NCBI GenBank assembly: GCA_015075635.1
Contig: JABTUA010000003.1
Location: 2,418,001 to 2,482,000, forward strand
Length of the DNA stretch: 64,000 nt
Direction of reading: 5' to 3'
Origin: Polyangiaceae bacterium
GTDB lineage: Bacteria > Myxococcota_A > Polyangia > Polyangiales > Polyangiaceae
Part shown: positions 33,062-42,267 of the stretch, piece by piece
How positions within the stretch are numbered: the stretch's first letter is position 1
Layout: each line of letters begins with the position of its first letter
Program-made: the position numbers and the translations under genes
Notes under the pieces: generated by a model
What the model saw: the letters and a program-made list of their open reading frames with translations, nothing else
The model's database searches: none
What the model was told of the DNA's origin: nothing

Positions 33062-34279
33062 TCAGCTCAGTCCCTTCGGCAGCGCCGCGAGCTCCAGGTT
33101 CGCCCGCCGGAAGTGACGCACCGCGAGCACGAGGCCCAGGGCCTGGAGCAGCGCGCAGAAGTAGAACGGCGCGCCCATGCGCCAGTCTCCTCGCGGGTAG
33201 TGGGACACCAGGGCCATCATCGGTCCAGCCAGCGTCGGCGCGAGCACCGCCATCAAGCTGTTCAGGGAGCTCACCGCGCCCAGCGTCTGACCCTGATTCT
33301 GGGCGCTCGCCGCGCCCGAGATGATGCTCTGGATGTTGGCGGCAACGGTGGTCCCGAGCAGGTTGAGCGCGATCACCACGAACATCATCCAGCCCTGGGT
33401 GACCGCGCCGAACGCCGCGTACGCGACGGACGACGACGCCAGTCCGGCCACCGCGAGCTGGCGCGGGCTCCAGCGCCGGAGCAGGCGCCCGAGAAACAGG
33501 CCTTGCGCGACGCCGGAGGAGACGCCGAAGGCCGCCAGCGCCCAGCCGTTCTCCCGCGGACCCCAGCCGAACTTGAAGCTCGAGTAGAGCACCCAGGTCG
33601 TGTAGGTCGTGAACTGCGCGAGCCCGGTGCAGGCGATGACCGCGACCAGACCGCCCACGCCCCTGAGGCGTGCCAGCGAGCGCAGCGAGGCGAGCGGCGT
33701 GGCACGGCTCCACGAGAACGCGCGCCGCTCGCTCGGCGGCAGCGACTCCGGCACCACGAAGTAGCCGTAGACCAGGTTGGCGAGCGCGAGTGAGCCGGCC
33801 ACGAAAAAGGGCAGGTCGAGGCGGAGCGCGCCCAGCAGCCCGCCGAGCACCGGCCCGAGGACGAAGCCGATGCCGAACATCGCCCCCAGCATGCCGAAGC
33901 GGCGCGCGCGCTCCTCCGCCGGGGTGATGTCGGCGACGTAGGCGTTCGCGACGGACACGTTGGCCTGCATCGCGCCGCCGACCAGCCGCGCCAAGATCAG
34001 CATCCAGAGCTCGGTCGCCAGGGCCGTGCCGAAGAACGTGAGCCCGAGCGCGAAGAAGCCCAGCAGCATGACCGGGCGGCGGCCGTAGCTGTCGGACAGC
34101 GCGCCGAGGACGGGCGACGCGAAGAAGTTCGCGATGCCGAACGCGAACGCGACGGCGCCGTACCAGAAGGACTGATCCGCCTTCGACTGCGTGAACTCGC
34201 CGACCAGGAGCGGGAGCACGGGCACGATCAGGCCGATCGACAGCATGTCGATCAGCACCGCGATCATGATGAACGGCAT
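33062..34279 (-). CDS. MFS transporter, TetA/DHA1-like
   Basis: 405 residues with twelve predicted helices. Signature motif A GALSDSYGRRPVML lies between helices 2 and 3, and the DHA1-like segment GFVLGPVLGGLLGA in helix 5. The C-terminal half includes GTTVAANIQSIISG, as in tetracycline-type H+ antiporters and related proteins. It is 37 bases downstream of the ALDH gene stop. The ATG at 34279 (MPFIMIAVLIDM) starts directly at helix 1. Longer starts up to 34360 would run into the ALDH gene. Substrate unknown, with drug or metabolite export most likely. Confidence 0.85.
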   Translation of the reverse strand: MPFIMIAVLIDMLSIGLIVPVLPLLVGEFTQSKADQSFWYGAVAFAFGIANFFASPVLGALSDSYGRRPVMLLGFFALGLTFFGTALATELWMLILARLVGGAMQANVSVANAYVADITPAEERARRFGMLGAMFGIGFVLGPVLGGLLGALRLDLPFFVAGSLALANLVYGYFVVPESLPPSERRAFSWSRATPLASLRSLARLRGVGGLVAVIACTGLAQFTTYTTWVLYSSFKFGWGPRENGWALAAFGVSSGVAQGLFLGRLLRRWSPRQLAVAGLASSSVAYAAFGAVTQGWMMFVVIALNLLGTTVAANIQSIISGAASAQNQGQTLGAVSSLNSLMAVLAPTLAGPMMALVSHYPRGDWRMGAPFYFCALLQALGLVLAVRHFRRANLELAALPKGLS

Positions 34280-34316
34280 CGCGGCGGAGCGACGAGCGAC
34301 GGGCAAGCGCGGCGTC

Positions 34317-35858
34317 TCAGGCGCTGAAGTCCACGCCCTGCGCCAGGTGGACCTCACCACCCCAATTGATGGTGTTGGTCTGGCGCCGCATGTACTGCTT
34401 CCAGGAATCCGAGCCCGACTCGCGGCCGCCGCCCGTCTCCTTCTCGCCGCCGAACGCGCCGCCGATCTCGGCGCCGGAGGTGCCCACGTTGACGTTGGCG
34501 ATGCCGCAGTCGGAGCCCTTGAAGCTCAAGAAGCGCTCGGCCTCGGCCATGCTGTCGGTGAAGATGCCCGAGGACAGGCCCTGCGGTACGGCGTTCTGGA
34601 GCGTGATGGCCTGCTCGATGGTCTCGTACTTCATCACGTACAAGATGGGCGCGAAGGTCTCGGTCTGGACGATGGACGCGCCGTTGTCGATCTCCACGAT
34701 GGTGGGCTTCACGAACGTGCGCCGGCCGAACGGCGGCTCGAGCACCTGGCCGCCGTAGACGACCTTGCCGCCCTGACTCTTCGCGGCCTCGAGCGCCTTC
34801 TCGTAGTCGCGCACGGCGGACTCGTCGATCAGCGGCCCCATCAGCGTCTTCGGATCGAGGGGGTCGCCGATGGCCACCTTCTGGTAGTTGGTCACGAGCT
34901 TGTCCAGGAAGGCCGCGTAGATGCTCTGGTGGATGATCAGCCGGCGCGTGGAGGTGCAGCGCTGGCCCGCCGTGCCCACGGCGCCGAAGAACGCGGACGC
35001 CAGCGCTCCGCGCAGGTCGGCCTTGTCGGAGATGATCAGCGCGTTGTTGCCGCCGAGCTCCAGGATGGTGCGGCCGAGCCGCTTGCCCACGACCTCGCCG
35101 ATGTGGCGGCCGAGCTTGGTCGAGCCCGTCGCGCTGATCAGAGCGAGGCGCGGGTCCTCGACGATGCGCTCGCCGACGCCGGAGCCCCGCCCGATGATCA
35201 CCGTCGAGACGGCGGCGGGCACTCCCGCGGCGCGGAGCACGTCCCGGGCGATGTTCTGGCAGGCGACGGCGCACAGCGGCGTCTTGCTCGAAGGCTTCCA
35301 GATGACCGGATCGCCGCACACGAACGCCAGCGCGCTGTTCCAAGCCCAGACGGCGACGGGGAAGTTGAATGCGGTGATGACGCCGATGGGACCGAGCGGG
35401 TGCCACTGCTCCATCATGCGGTGCATGGGGCGCTCGCTCTGGAGCGTGGGGCCCGAGAGCGTCCGCGACAGCCCGACGGCGTAGTCGCAGATGTCGATCA
35501 TCTCCTGGACCTCACCCAGGCCCTCGGTGAGGATCTTGCCCATCTCGAGCGAGACCAACCGGCCCAGCATCTCCTTCTTCTCCCTGAGCGCGGCGCCGAG
35601 CAGCCGCACCACCTCGCCGCGCTTGGGGGTGGGCACGGCGCGCCATGTCTCGAAGGCTTTGGCGGCAGCCGACGCGACCTTCTCGTAGTCGCTCTCGCTC
35701 GCCTGCTCGATCTTCGCGAGCAGCTCCCCGGTGGTCGGGCTCTTCACCTCGATGAAGTCGCCGCTCGACGCGAACCACTCGTCGCCCGCGCTCGCGCCCT
35801 TCAGGCTCGCGCTCAAGCCGAGCGCCTCGAAGATCCCGTCCTTGTTCTGAGTTGCCAT
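34317..35858 (-). CDS. Aldehyde dehydrogenase, ALDH7 (aminoadipate-semialdehyde) type
   Basis: 513 residues. General-base Glu in ELGGNNALI, nucleophile Cys in GQRCTSTRR, NAD-binding GSTKLG. The C-terminal FGGEKETGGGRESGSDSW and MRRQTNTINW are typical of the ALDH7/antiquitin group, which oxidises alpha-aminoadipic semialdehyde (piperideine-6-carboxylate) in lysine breakdown. An upstream ATG at 35912 exists, but MATQNKDGIFEALGL at 35858 with GAGAGG is the normal start. No other lysine-catabolic gene is visible nearby, so the physiological aldehyde is inferred from family only. Confidence 0.87.
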   Translation of the reverse strand: MATQNKDGIFEALGLSASLKGASAGDEWFASSGDFIEVKSPTTGELLAKIEQASESDYEKVASAAAKAFETWRAVPTPKRGEVVRLLGAALREKKEMLGRLVSLEMGKILTEGLGEVQEMIDICDYAVGLSRTLSGPTLQSERPMHRMMEQWHPLGPIGVITAFNFPVAVWAWNSALAFVCGDPVIWKPSSKTPLCAVACQNIARDVLRAAGVPAAVSTVIIGRGSGVGERIVEDPRLALISATGSTKLGRHIGEVVGKRLGRTILELGGNNALIISDKADLRGALASAFFGAVGTAGQRCTSTRRLIIHQSIYAAFLDKLVTNYQKVAIGDPLDPKTLMGPLIDESAVRDYEKALEAAKSQGGKVVYGGQVLEPPFGRRTFVKPTIVEIDNGASIVQTETFAPILYVMKYETIEQAITLQNAVPQGLSSGIFTDSMAEAERFLSFKGSDCGIANVNVGTSGAEIGGAFGGEKETGGGRESGSDSWKQYMRRQTNTINWGGEVHLAQGVDFSA

Positions 35859-36008
35859 GCGATCCGTCCTCTCGGAGCCGCCCATCCAAGCGTCGGACCG
35901 GCCGGCGAGCAAGCTCGGCGCGTGAGTGGGCCGGATTCTGCTGGGATGGCGAGTCTGCTCGAGGGCGAGTTGTCGGGCAGGTGACAGCGCCCAAGTGCGG
36001 CTCGGTGC

Positions 36009-36896
36009 TCACGCGCCGCCGAAGCCGCACGCAAAGCCCATCGAGTAGCGCGCGTTGATCTCGCTCCGTGGGTTGAAGCCGAGCTCGCCCGTCCCCGAGC
36101 GATAGCTGTAGGCGTCGACGCCGAAGGGACCGAAGTAACCTTCGGCGTGCAGCGCGGCGGCGACGCGCTCGGCCTCGGCCTGAAGCTGGGCGGCGAACGG
36201 CAACGCGCGGAGCTCGGCGCCGGAGAGGCGCGCGGTCGAGAGCCAGGCGCCGTGCGCATCACAGCGTTGCACGACGATGGCGCCGAAGCGCGCGGCGCCG
36301 CTCGGGGCGATCTTGCCGTGTTGGGCGTACTCCGTGACGACGTCGGCGTGGGGCTCGATCACGACTCCGGCGCTCTTCAGGCTGGCCTGGACGAAGCGCC
36401 AGTCATGCGGCGAGAGCTCTGGGCTCGGATCGATCACCCGCTGACCCCGGCCGGCCATGCCGAAGGCGCGCTTCACGCGCCAGGCGCGGAAGCCCCTCGG
36501 AGGCCGACGGGTGAGGAGCGCGCGCGCCGCGGCCTCGTCACTGACGAAGGCGGCGCCGGGCAGCGTCTCGCCCAGGGATGCGCAGAACTCGCGTCCGTTC
36601 ACCCGGGTCAGCACGGCGACGCCGGGGTGCGGCTCGACGACCGCGCCGGCGCGCTCGAGCATCGCCCGCGCGCGGGGCGTCATGCAGAACGCCCGGCCGG
36701 CGCGTCCGGCTGCGGACCCGGGTGGCGACGTCTCGTCCACCAAGACGTCTCCCGCGGCCAGGAGCCCCCTCGCGAGCTGGCCCCGCCACGCGAGCATCGC
36801 GGCGAGGACGCGCCGAGACGGCGCGTAGGGCGAGCCCCGCGCGCCGAGCTCCAGATCGGCGTCCAGGTTCAGGACCCAGGCGTGTCCGGCATCCAT
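36009..36896 (-). CDS. ATP-grasp domain protein of unknown substrate
   Basis: 295 residues with ATP-grasp hallmarks in the second half: a Lys/Gly-rich loop (RVKRAFGMAGRGQRVI), VIEPHADVVTEYAQHG, and the metal-binding end GPFGVDAYSYRSGTGELGFNPRSEINARYSMGF, where EINAR corresponds to the usual E-x-N motif. The first 120 residues are unassigned. ATP-grasp enzymes join a carboxylate to an amine or thiol through an acyl-phosphate. The ATG at 36896 overlaps the end of the ferritin-like gene by 28 bases, so it is the last gene of the PLP decarboxylase, ferritin-like and ATP-grasp operon. Confidence 0.75.
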   Translation of the reverse strand: MDAGHAWVLNLDADLELGARGSPYAPSRRVLAAMLAWRGQLARGLLAAGDVLVDETSPPGSAAGRAGRAFCMTPRARAMLERAGAVVEPHPGVAVLTRVNGREFCASLGETLPGAAFVSDEAAARALLTRRPPRGFRAWRVKRAFGMAGRGQRVIDPSPELSPHDWRFVQASLKSAGVVIEPHADVVTEYAQHGKIAPSGAARFGAIVVQRCDAHGAWLSTARLSGAELRALPFAAQLQAEAERVAAALHAEGYFGPFGVDAYSYRSGTGELGFNPRSEINARYSMGFACGFGGA

Positions 36897-37672
36897 CTTT
36901 CGAGCTCGTCGAGGAAGTCTTCGGGCTGTCCCGCGCGCGCGCGGGCGTCGCGGCGCAAGGGGAGGCCGCGCATCAAGAGCGGGGAGAGCGGAGCCGGCAG
37001 GGCCCGGCGCCACGAGGCGAAGTCGAGCCCGCCCGTCAGGGTAGTGAACCAACGCACGCCGAAGCGCACGTGGGCGATCTCCTCGAGCCCCACGAGCTCC
37101 TGCACGCGCGCCGACTCCTCGTCGCCGGCCTCGCGGAACGCCGCGGCGAAGTGCGCGGAGTGGTCGAGGTTCGCGCTCTCCAGGCCCAGGCCCATGACCG
37201 CGACGAACGACGCGGCGTCGGGGCAGGAGGGCACGCGCTCCCAGAACCAGTCGCGCACCGCGAACTCGCCGATGCGATGCCCGAGCCGCTCGATGGCCCC
37301 GACGTACAGGCGCATGTGTCGCACCTCGTCGAGCGCGATGCGCAGGAGGCCTTCGCGGAACTCGCGCGGCGCGTCCGGAAACGCGAGCACTGCCCAGGCC
37401 ATGAGCTCGGCCGCCTGCAGCTCGTGGTGGAAGAACGCGTGCAGCACCTGGGCGCGGCCCCGCGGCGTGCCGAGGCCGCGCTTCTTCTCGGCGCGCGCCA
37501 CGACTCGGAGCTCGGCGGGGCGCCCGGGCGCGTCGATGCGGCGCGCGGGCGGCGCGGGCTCCCAAGTCTCCGGCGGCGTCGCGGGCGCGAGCTTCTCGTC
37601 CAGGGACGTCGAGAGCACGTAGTCCCAAGCCCAGCGCTCGACGCTGCCGGCGCGGGGGGGCTCGGCGCTCAC
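36869..37672 (-). CDS. DUF455 ferritin-like protein
   Basis: 267-residue helical protein of the DUF455 family, related to ferritin-like di-iron proteins such as the tRNA hydroxylase MiaE. Carboxylate/His pairs expected to bind two metal ions are seen in FFHHELQAAELMAW, ALDEVRHMRLYVGA and VGLEEIAHVRFGVRWF. Its reaction is not known, and an O2-dependent oxidation is the obvious suggestion. The ATG overlaps the decarboxylase stop (ATGA), and the end overlaps the ATP-grasp gene, so all three proteins are likely made together. Confidence 0.85.
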   Translation of the reverse strand: MSAEPPRAGSVERWAWDYVLSTSLDEKLAPATPPETWEPAPPARRIDAPGRPAELRVVARAEKKRGLGTPRGRAQVLHAFFHHELQAAELMAWAVLAFPDAPREFREGLLRIALDEVRHMRLYVGAIERLGHRIGEFAVRDWFWERVPSCPDAASFVAVMGLGLESANLDHSAHFAAAFREAGDEESARVQELVGLEEIAHVRFGVRWFTTLTGGLDFASWRRALPAPLSPLLMRGLPLRRDARARAGQPEDFLDELERWMPDTPGS

Positions 37673-39111
37673 GCTGCACCCGAGCGCGCGTCTGCGCGTG
37701 CAGCTTCCAGAGCGTCCACCAACCGATCGATGTCCAGCGCCTCGGTGCGGTGGTTGTTCACGCAGGCGCGGAGGGCGCGGGCGCCGTTCGCGAAGCGCGG
37801 TACCGAGAGCCAGCCCCCGGCGCTGGCGATCGTCGCGCGCGCGACAGCGTCCAGGAAGCGCCCGTCCGCGCGCTCTGCTCCGTCAGAGGCGTCCACGAAG
37901 CACACGATCGGCAGCGGGGTGTCGTTGACGAGTTGCCAGCCGCGTTCGCGGAGCCGCGCGCGGAGCCGCTCGGCGAGCGCGACCTGGCGGCGGAGCGACT
38001 CGGCGTAGCCGTCCCAGCCGATCGCGAGCAGCGGCAGGAGCACTCGGAGCCCGAGGAAGCGGCGCGACCACTGCATCGAGCGCGCGTAGGGGTCGCTGGC
38101 TCCGTCCCGCGGCATGTAGCCGGTTCGATCCGCGAACACGCGCTCGAGGACGCCGTCTCGCCGCGTGAGGAACGCGCCGGTGCCGATCGGCGCCGACAGG
38201 ACCTTGTGCGCGTCGAAGGTGATCGAGTCGGCGCGTGCGATGCCTTCGAGTGCCCCGCGGAGCTCGGGGACCAGCGCCGCCAGTCCCCCCCAGGCCGCGT
38301 CCACGTGCAGCCAACAGCCCTCGCGCCCGGCGATCGCGGCGATCTCGCCGATCGGATCGATGGCGCCGGAGCCGGTCGTGCCCGCGGTCGCCACCACCAG
38401 GAACGGCAAGGCGCCGCGCGCGCGATCCTGGGCGATGGCCTCGCGCAGCGCGTCCGGTTTCATGCGCTGGCGTGCATCGGCGGGGATGGTCCTGACGGCC
38501 CGAGCGCCGAGCCCTGCCAGGCGCGCGGCCCGGGTGACGGTCGCGTGACCCTCGGCGGACACGTACAGACAGGGCTCGCCGGCGAGCGAGCGCGCGCCGC
38601 GCTCGCCGAAGTCCGGGAACGCTGCGTCCAGCGCGCAGGCGACGGCGGTCATGTTGGCCTCGCCCCCGCCGGAGGTGAATGCGCCTCGGGTCGAGCCCGC
38701 AGTCCAGCCGAAGCGCGCGCCGAAGGCTGCGATCAAGCAGTCCTCGACCGCGACGGGCCAGGGCGCGTGACCTCGCGTCGCGAGCTGAGGGTTGAACCCG
38801 GACACCAGCGCGTCCGCGACCACGGCGAGCGCGGCTGGCGCGGGGTTGAACAGCCCGAAGTAGCGCGGATGGTCCGGATGGACGATCCCGAGCTCCAGGG
38901 CCCCGGCGACCTCGGCGACCACGGCGTCCGGCTCGCGTGGCGTCCCGTCGAGGAGGCGCTCCAATGACATCGCCGCCGAGATCGGCACGATCGCAGCCCC
39001 GGCGTCCTCGCTCAGCCGAGTCTGGTGCGCCTCGAGCAGCTCGGCGACCTGGCGCCAGAGCGCCGCCCGCGTCTCGGGGTCGAGGTCCAGGAGCGAGCCC
39101 TGTCGAGGCAT
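37669..39111 (-). CDS. PLP-dependent group II decarboxylase
   Basis: 480-residue fold-type I PLP enzyme of the aromatic-amino-acid/glutamate decarboxylase group. FTSGGGEANMTAVACAL is the phosphate-binding loop, HVDAAWGG carries the Asp that pairs with the pyridine nitrogen, and FDAHKVLSAPIGTG carries the Schiff-base Lys. The substrate cannot be read from sequence. It is the first gene of the operon continuing with DUF455 and ATP-grasp proteins, so its amine product may be what the next enzymes oxidise or ligate. Confidence 0.9.
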   Translation of the reverse strand: MPRQGSLLDLDPETRAALWRQVAELLEAHQTRLSEDAGAAIVPISAAMSLERLLDGTPREPDAVVAEVAGALELGIVHPDHPRYFGLFNPAPAALAVVADALVSGFNPQLATRGHAPWPVAVEDCLIAAFGARFGWTAGSTRGAFTSGGGEANMTAVACALDAAFPDFGERGARSLAGEPCLYVSAEGHATVTRAARLAGLGARAVRTIPADARQRMKPDALREAIAQDRARGALPFLVVATAGTTGSGAIDPIGEIAAIAGREGCWLHVDAAWGGLAALVPELRGALEGIARADSITFDAHKVLSAPIGTGAFLTRRDGVLERVFADRTGYMPRDGASDPYARSMQWSRRFLGLRVLLPLLAIGWDGYAESLRRQVALAERLRARLRERGWQLVNDTPLPIVCFVDASDGAERADGRFLDAVARATIASAGGWLSVPRFANGARALRACVNNHRTEALDIDRLVDALEAARADARSGAA

Positions 39112-39123
39112 GCGGGCCCGAGC

Positions 39124-39483
39124 TTAGCGCGTGCTGCCCTCGGCGCGCTGCCTGGCCGCGCGCTCGGCGCGCCTGTTGGCCGCCCAGCGCTCCGGACCCT
39201 GGACGATGCACTCCAGGTAGCCCGCGGCGTCGAACGCCCGGGGCGAGTAGCGGCTGGCACTCTGATTGTTGTAGTTGAAGCAGACCCGGTGGTGAGCTTC
39301 CAGGCGCTCCTCGCAGACGTCCTCGGAGCCGAGCCGCTCCACGCAGCCGGGCAAGGCCCCGCGCCGCGCGTCGCGATCCTCCGAGCGCACGCGCCACCAG
39401 AGCAGCGTCATCACGGCCGCGAGCCCGAGCGCCGAGACGGTCAGCGCGCGTACCAGGAATCGAGGCTCGCTGAGCAGGCGCAC
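39124..39483 (-). CDS. Small membrane-anchored Cys-containing protein
   Basis: 119 residues: one N-terminal helix (VSALGLAAVMTLLWWRV), then a basic, probably periplasmic domain with four cysteines (PGCVERLGSEDVC...HRVCFNYN...LECIVQG) and an Arg/Ala-rich tail. No family recognised. It stands 12 bases before the decarboxylase start and could be the true first gene of that operon, though its function gives no clue. Confidence 0.55.
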   Translation of the reverse strand: MRLLSEPRFLVRALTVSALGLAAVMTLLWWRVRSEDRDARRGALPGCVERLGSEDVCEERLEAHHRVCFNYNNQSASRYSPRAFDAAGYLECIVQGPERWAANRRAERAARQRAEGSTR

Positions 39484-39511
39484 TGAGCGGAGCCTAGCAG
39501 AGCCGCGTCCG

Positions 39512-41212
39512 TCAATCCGCCCGGTGCGCGATCTCGGGGGGCGCTTCGAAGAAGCGGTTCTTGCTCGGATCGTTGTAGCGCTCGTAGTCGATCTCGAGCG
39601 GGGTGATCTTGCTCTCGCCGTTCCTGAAGCGGATCAGCAGCGCCTTCGGGGTCACGCTGCGGTAGGTGCTGTCCTCCGGCAGGTCGTCGTTGGTGGCGCC
39701 GCCGGCGGAGAAGACGGTCATCAGGAGTTGGCTCTCGTCGTCGTAGACGCGCCGGAAACCCTCGTCGACCTTCTCGTGCCCGCGGACCAGCGTGTGAGCG
39801 CCGATGCGCTGCAGGAACGCCTGGCACTGGAGCCGTCCGAAGGGGAAGCGTGCCGACTGCTCCTGGAGCGAGGCGGGGATCACGTCGGCGCTCGAGGGGT
39901 CGCTCCACATCATCTGGAAGCGAATGTCCCAGTCGTTGAGGCTGGATAGATCCTTGTACTTCTGCTTCAGCGTGAGGTCCCGCGGCAGACCGCCGTGCAC
40001 GAAGACGAAGCGCTCGAAGAGCAGCAGCGTCGGCATCGCGTCGAAGAGCTTCATGTAGTGGGCGAACACCTCCTGGGAAAGGTGGGGGCGGAGCGTATTC
40101 ATCGCCTCGGAGGGCCGCACCGCGCCGTACACCTTGCCCTCGTGCTCCACGTAGTACTCGTGGTTGCCGCGCAGCACGTAGACGTGCTCCGGCGCGGTCA
40201 CGAACATCTGCATCACCGAGCGCAGCACGCCCTGGTAGCTGAACATGCCCCGGTCGATGTAGTCCCCGAGCAGCACCAGCTTGGGGTTCGGGTGGTGCGC
40301 GGGATCCGCGCGATATTTGGCCACCTTGCCGAAGAAATCGCTCTGCATCAGCACGGCCTTCAGGCAGCTGTAGCAGCCGTGGAGATCTCCGATGACGATC
40401 AGCTCGTAGTCCTCGCCGGGCTTGGTGGGGCACACGTAGACGTGGCCGTCGAGGAAGGGGTCCTGCCCGGAAAGCTCGCTGAGCTTCTGCTTGCCGGCCA
40501 AGGAGCCCTTCGCGGCGGCGCGTTGCCGGTCCAGCGCGGCCATGAAGCTGTCCATGAGCTGCTCGTCGGCGCGCACCTGCTGCAAGAGCCGCTCCGGGTG
40601 CGCGACGTAGTTGTGCTCGAATTGGTCGAAGAACGGGTGGTTCTCCGTCAAGGGAGGCAGCGCCAGAACGTCGTGGATCGAGACCGGCGGCCTGTCGGCC
40701 CCGTCTTCGAGCAGCTCGACGCCCAGGTCCTCCTCGAGCAGAGCCAACAGCTCGCCGCGGAACTTCGCCTCGGCCGGGTGGACCTGGCCGTCGGCGTTGA
40801 TCAAGAGGTCCACCACATCCATCAGCTGTTCTTGGCCACCTTTGTCGAAGCTCTTGAAGATCTCGAAGCAGCGCAGCTTGAGCTGGGCGTGGACGAATGC
40901 GTCCTGCTTCTCGCCAGCGGACACGGCTTCGTGGAAGAGCTCCTTCACCTGTCGGTCGATGCCCTCGAACACCTCGGTGAAGTGGCTGGTGAACTTGCGG
41001 GTGAGCTCTTCCCGTAGCTGCACGTCCTCGGCGGGTACCGCGCCCGCGACCCGATGCGCGACGAGCTTGCCGATGTAGCCCCGGACGAACGACTTCTCGG
41101 CGTCGTCGAAGTCGCCGTCGATGTAGCCGAAAGTCGTCAGGTAGAAGATGACCGCGCGCATCTGCTTGTCTGCGGTCGGCCCGTCCGCGCTGAAGGTGAG
41201 GAGTGTGTCCAC
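39512..41212 (-). CDS. PPP-family metallophosphoesterase with N-terminal TerB-like region
   Basis: 566 residues. The C-terminal half has the full PPP phosphatase set: GDLHGCY, GDYIDRG, GNHEYY, VHGGLPR and VRGHEKVDEGF, so a two-metal Ser/Thr phosphatase or nucleotide phosphatase activity is expected. The N-terminal 200 residues form a helical, acidic region (FGYIDGDFDDAEKSFVRGYI and a second, similar MDVVDLLINADGQVHPAEAKF) resembling TerB tellurite-resistance domains, perhaps duplicated. Substrate unknown. A protein phosphatase role in signalling would suit the kinase-rich physiology of this group. Confidence 0.85.
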   Translation of the reverse strand: MDTLLTFSADGPTADKQMRAVIFYLTTFGYIDGDFDDAEKSFVRGYIGKLVAHRVAGAVPAEDVQLREELTRKFTSHFTEVFEGIDRQVKELFHEAVSAGEKQDAFVHAQLKLRCFEIFKSFDKGGQEQLMDVVDLLINADGQVHPAEAKFRGELLALLEEDLGVELLEDGADRPPVSIHDVLALPPLTENHPFFDQFEHNYVAHPERLLQQVRADEQLMDSFMAALDRQRAAAKGSLAGKQKLSELSGQDPFLDGHVYVCPTKPGEDYELIVIGDLHGCYSCLKAVLMQSDFFGKVAKYRADPAHHPNPKLVLLGDYIDRGMFSYQGVLRSVMQMFVTAPEHVYVLRGNHEYYVEHEGKVYGAVRPSEAMNTLRPHLSQEVFAHYMKLFDAMPTLLLFERFVFVHGGLPRDLTLKQKYKDLSSLNDWDIRFQMMWSDPSSADVIPASLQEQSARFPFGRLQCQAFLQRIGAHTLVRGHEKVDEGFRRVYDDESQLLMTVFSAGGATNDDLPEDSTYRSVTPKALLIRFRNGESKITPLEIDYERYNDPSKNRFFEAPPEIAHRAD

Positions 41213-41362
41213 GCCTCGACGCTAGCCTGCTGACCCCGAGATTGCGACGGGGAGCCCGGGGCCGCTCGGCTCAGCGCATTTCTGCTCTGCTCGGGAACCG
41301 GAAGCGGTGCGTGACGGGGACGGAGCCCAGGAGGTCCATCGGCCCCGTCTTGTAGCCGAAGG

Positions 41363-42172
41363 CTACTTGCCGCGCGCCGCCATGTGACAGGCGGAGCAGG
41401 TCTCCAGCAGCTCCGCGTAGAGCTTGGCGCGATCGCCGGCGCTCTTCTTCGCGGCTGCCGTCGGGACGAGCGCGCCGAAGCGCACCGCCGCGCTGCGGGC
41501 GTGCACGCCGCCTTTCGCCAGCACTTCCTTGGGAAATTCTTCTCCCACCAAGGCATCGGCGCCGGCCTTCCAGGCCGCGTCGGAGGGGACGTACAGCCCC
41601 TCCCACAAGCGCTCGGAGGCCCAGGCGTGTCGCTTCATGCGATCCTCGAGCGTCTTGCCGGCGACCGGTGGCGCCTCGACCTGAAGCTTCGGCCCACCCG
41701 CTGCCTTGTGGCAGCTGCCGCACGCGACGCCGATGTCTGCGATGGCGGCGGTGGCGCTCGGCAGATCCGGGCTCTGGCCGAAGCGCTTCGCGGCCTTGCC
41801 CAGCGCGTCGAGGGATGGCTTCCAGCTGCCTTGCACGGTGCCGAGCCCCTTCATGCTCTCGAGCGCCGCTGCCGGCTTGACCGTCGCGGCGAGCGCGCCG
41901 TCGATGACGGCCTTGCGGATCACGGCTGTCTCCTTGAAGTGCGCGCGCATCAGGCGCTCCCGGGGCGAGCCGGAGGTGTCCTCCTCCGGAGGCGGTGTCT
42001 CGGGCGTCGCCGCGGTGCTGCCGGCGTCTTCGACGGGCGCTGGCTCCGCGGTCGCGGTCGGCGCTGCCGGCGGTGGAGCGGCTGTCGCGGTGGGAGCGGT
42101 CGTCGCCGGCGGTGGGGGGCTGCCGCAGCTGACGAGACAGAACGCGGTGAGGGCAACGGCGCGGTGAAGCAT
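41363..42172 (-). CDS. Diheme cytochrome c lipoprotein
   Basis: 269 residues. A signal peptide ends LVSC (lipobox), followed by a Pro/Ala/Thr-rich tether (residues 20-75) and a helical domain with two c-type heme motifs, CGSCH and, near the C-terminus, CSACH. The second, C-terminal motif near the end of a helical domain is like class II (c556/c') cytochromes. Extracytoplasmic electron transfer or heme-based sensing is likely. The partner is unknown. No other cytochrome gene is directly adjacent. Confidence 0.8.
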   Translation of the reverse strand: MLHRAVALTAFCLVSCGSPPPPATTAPTATAAPPPAAPTATAEPAPVEDAGSTAATPETPPPEEDTSGSPRERLMRAHFKETAVIRKAVIDGALAATVKPAAALESMKGLGTVQGSWKPSLDALGKAAKRFGQSPDLPSATAAIADIGVACGSCHKAAGGPKLQVEAPPVAGKTLEDRMKRHAWASERLWEGLYVPSDAAWKAGADALVGEEFPKEVLAKGGVHARSAAVRFGALVPTAAAKKSAGDRAKLYAELLETCSACHMAARGK

Positions 42173-42267
42173 GGTGCAGAGCGCATACCACGCGGCAGAG
42201 GAGCCCGACAAACGCCCGCGACCGCAATGCCTGCGCGCAGGACGGCGGCCATCCCCGCGGAGCCACG

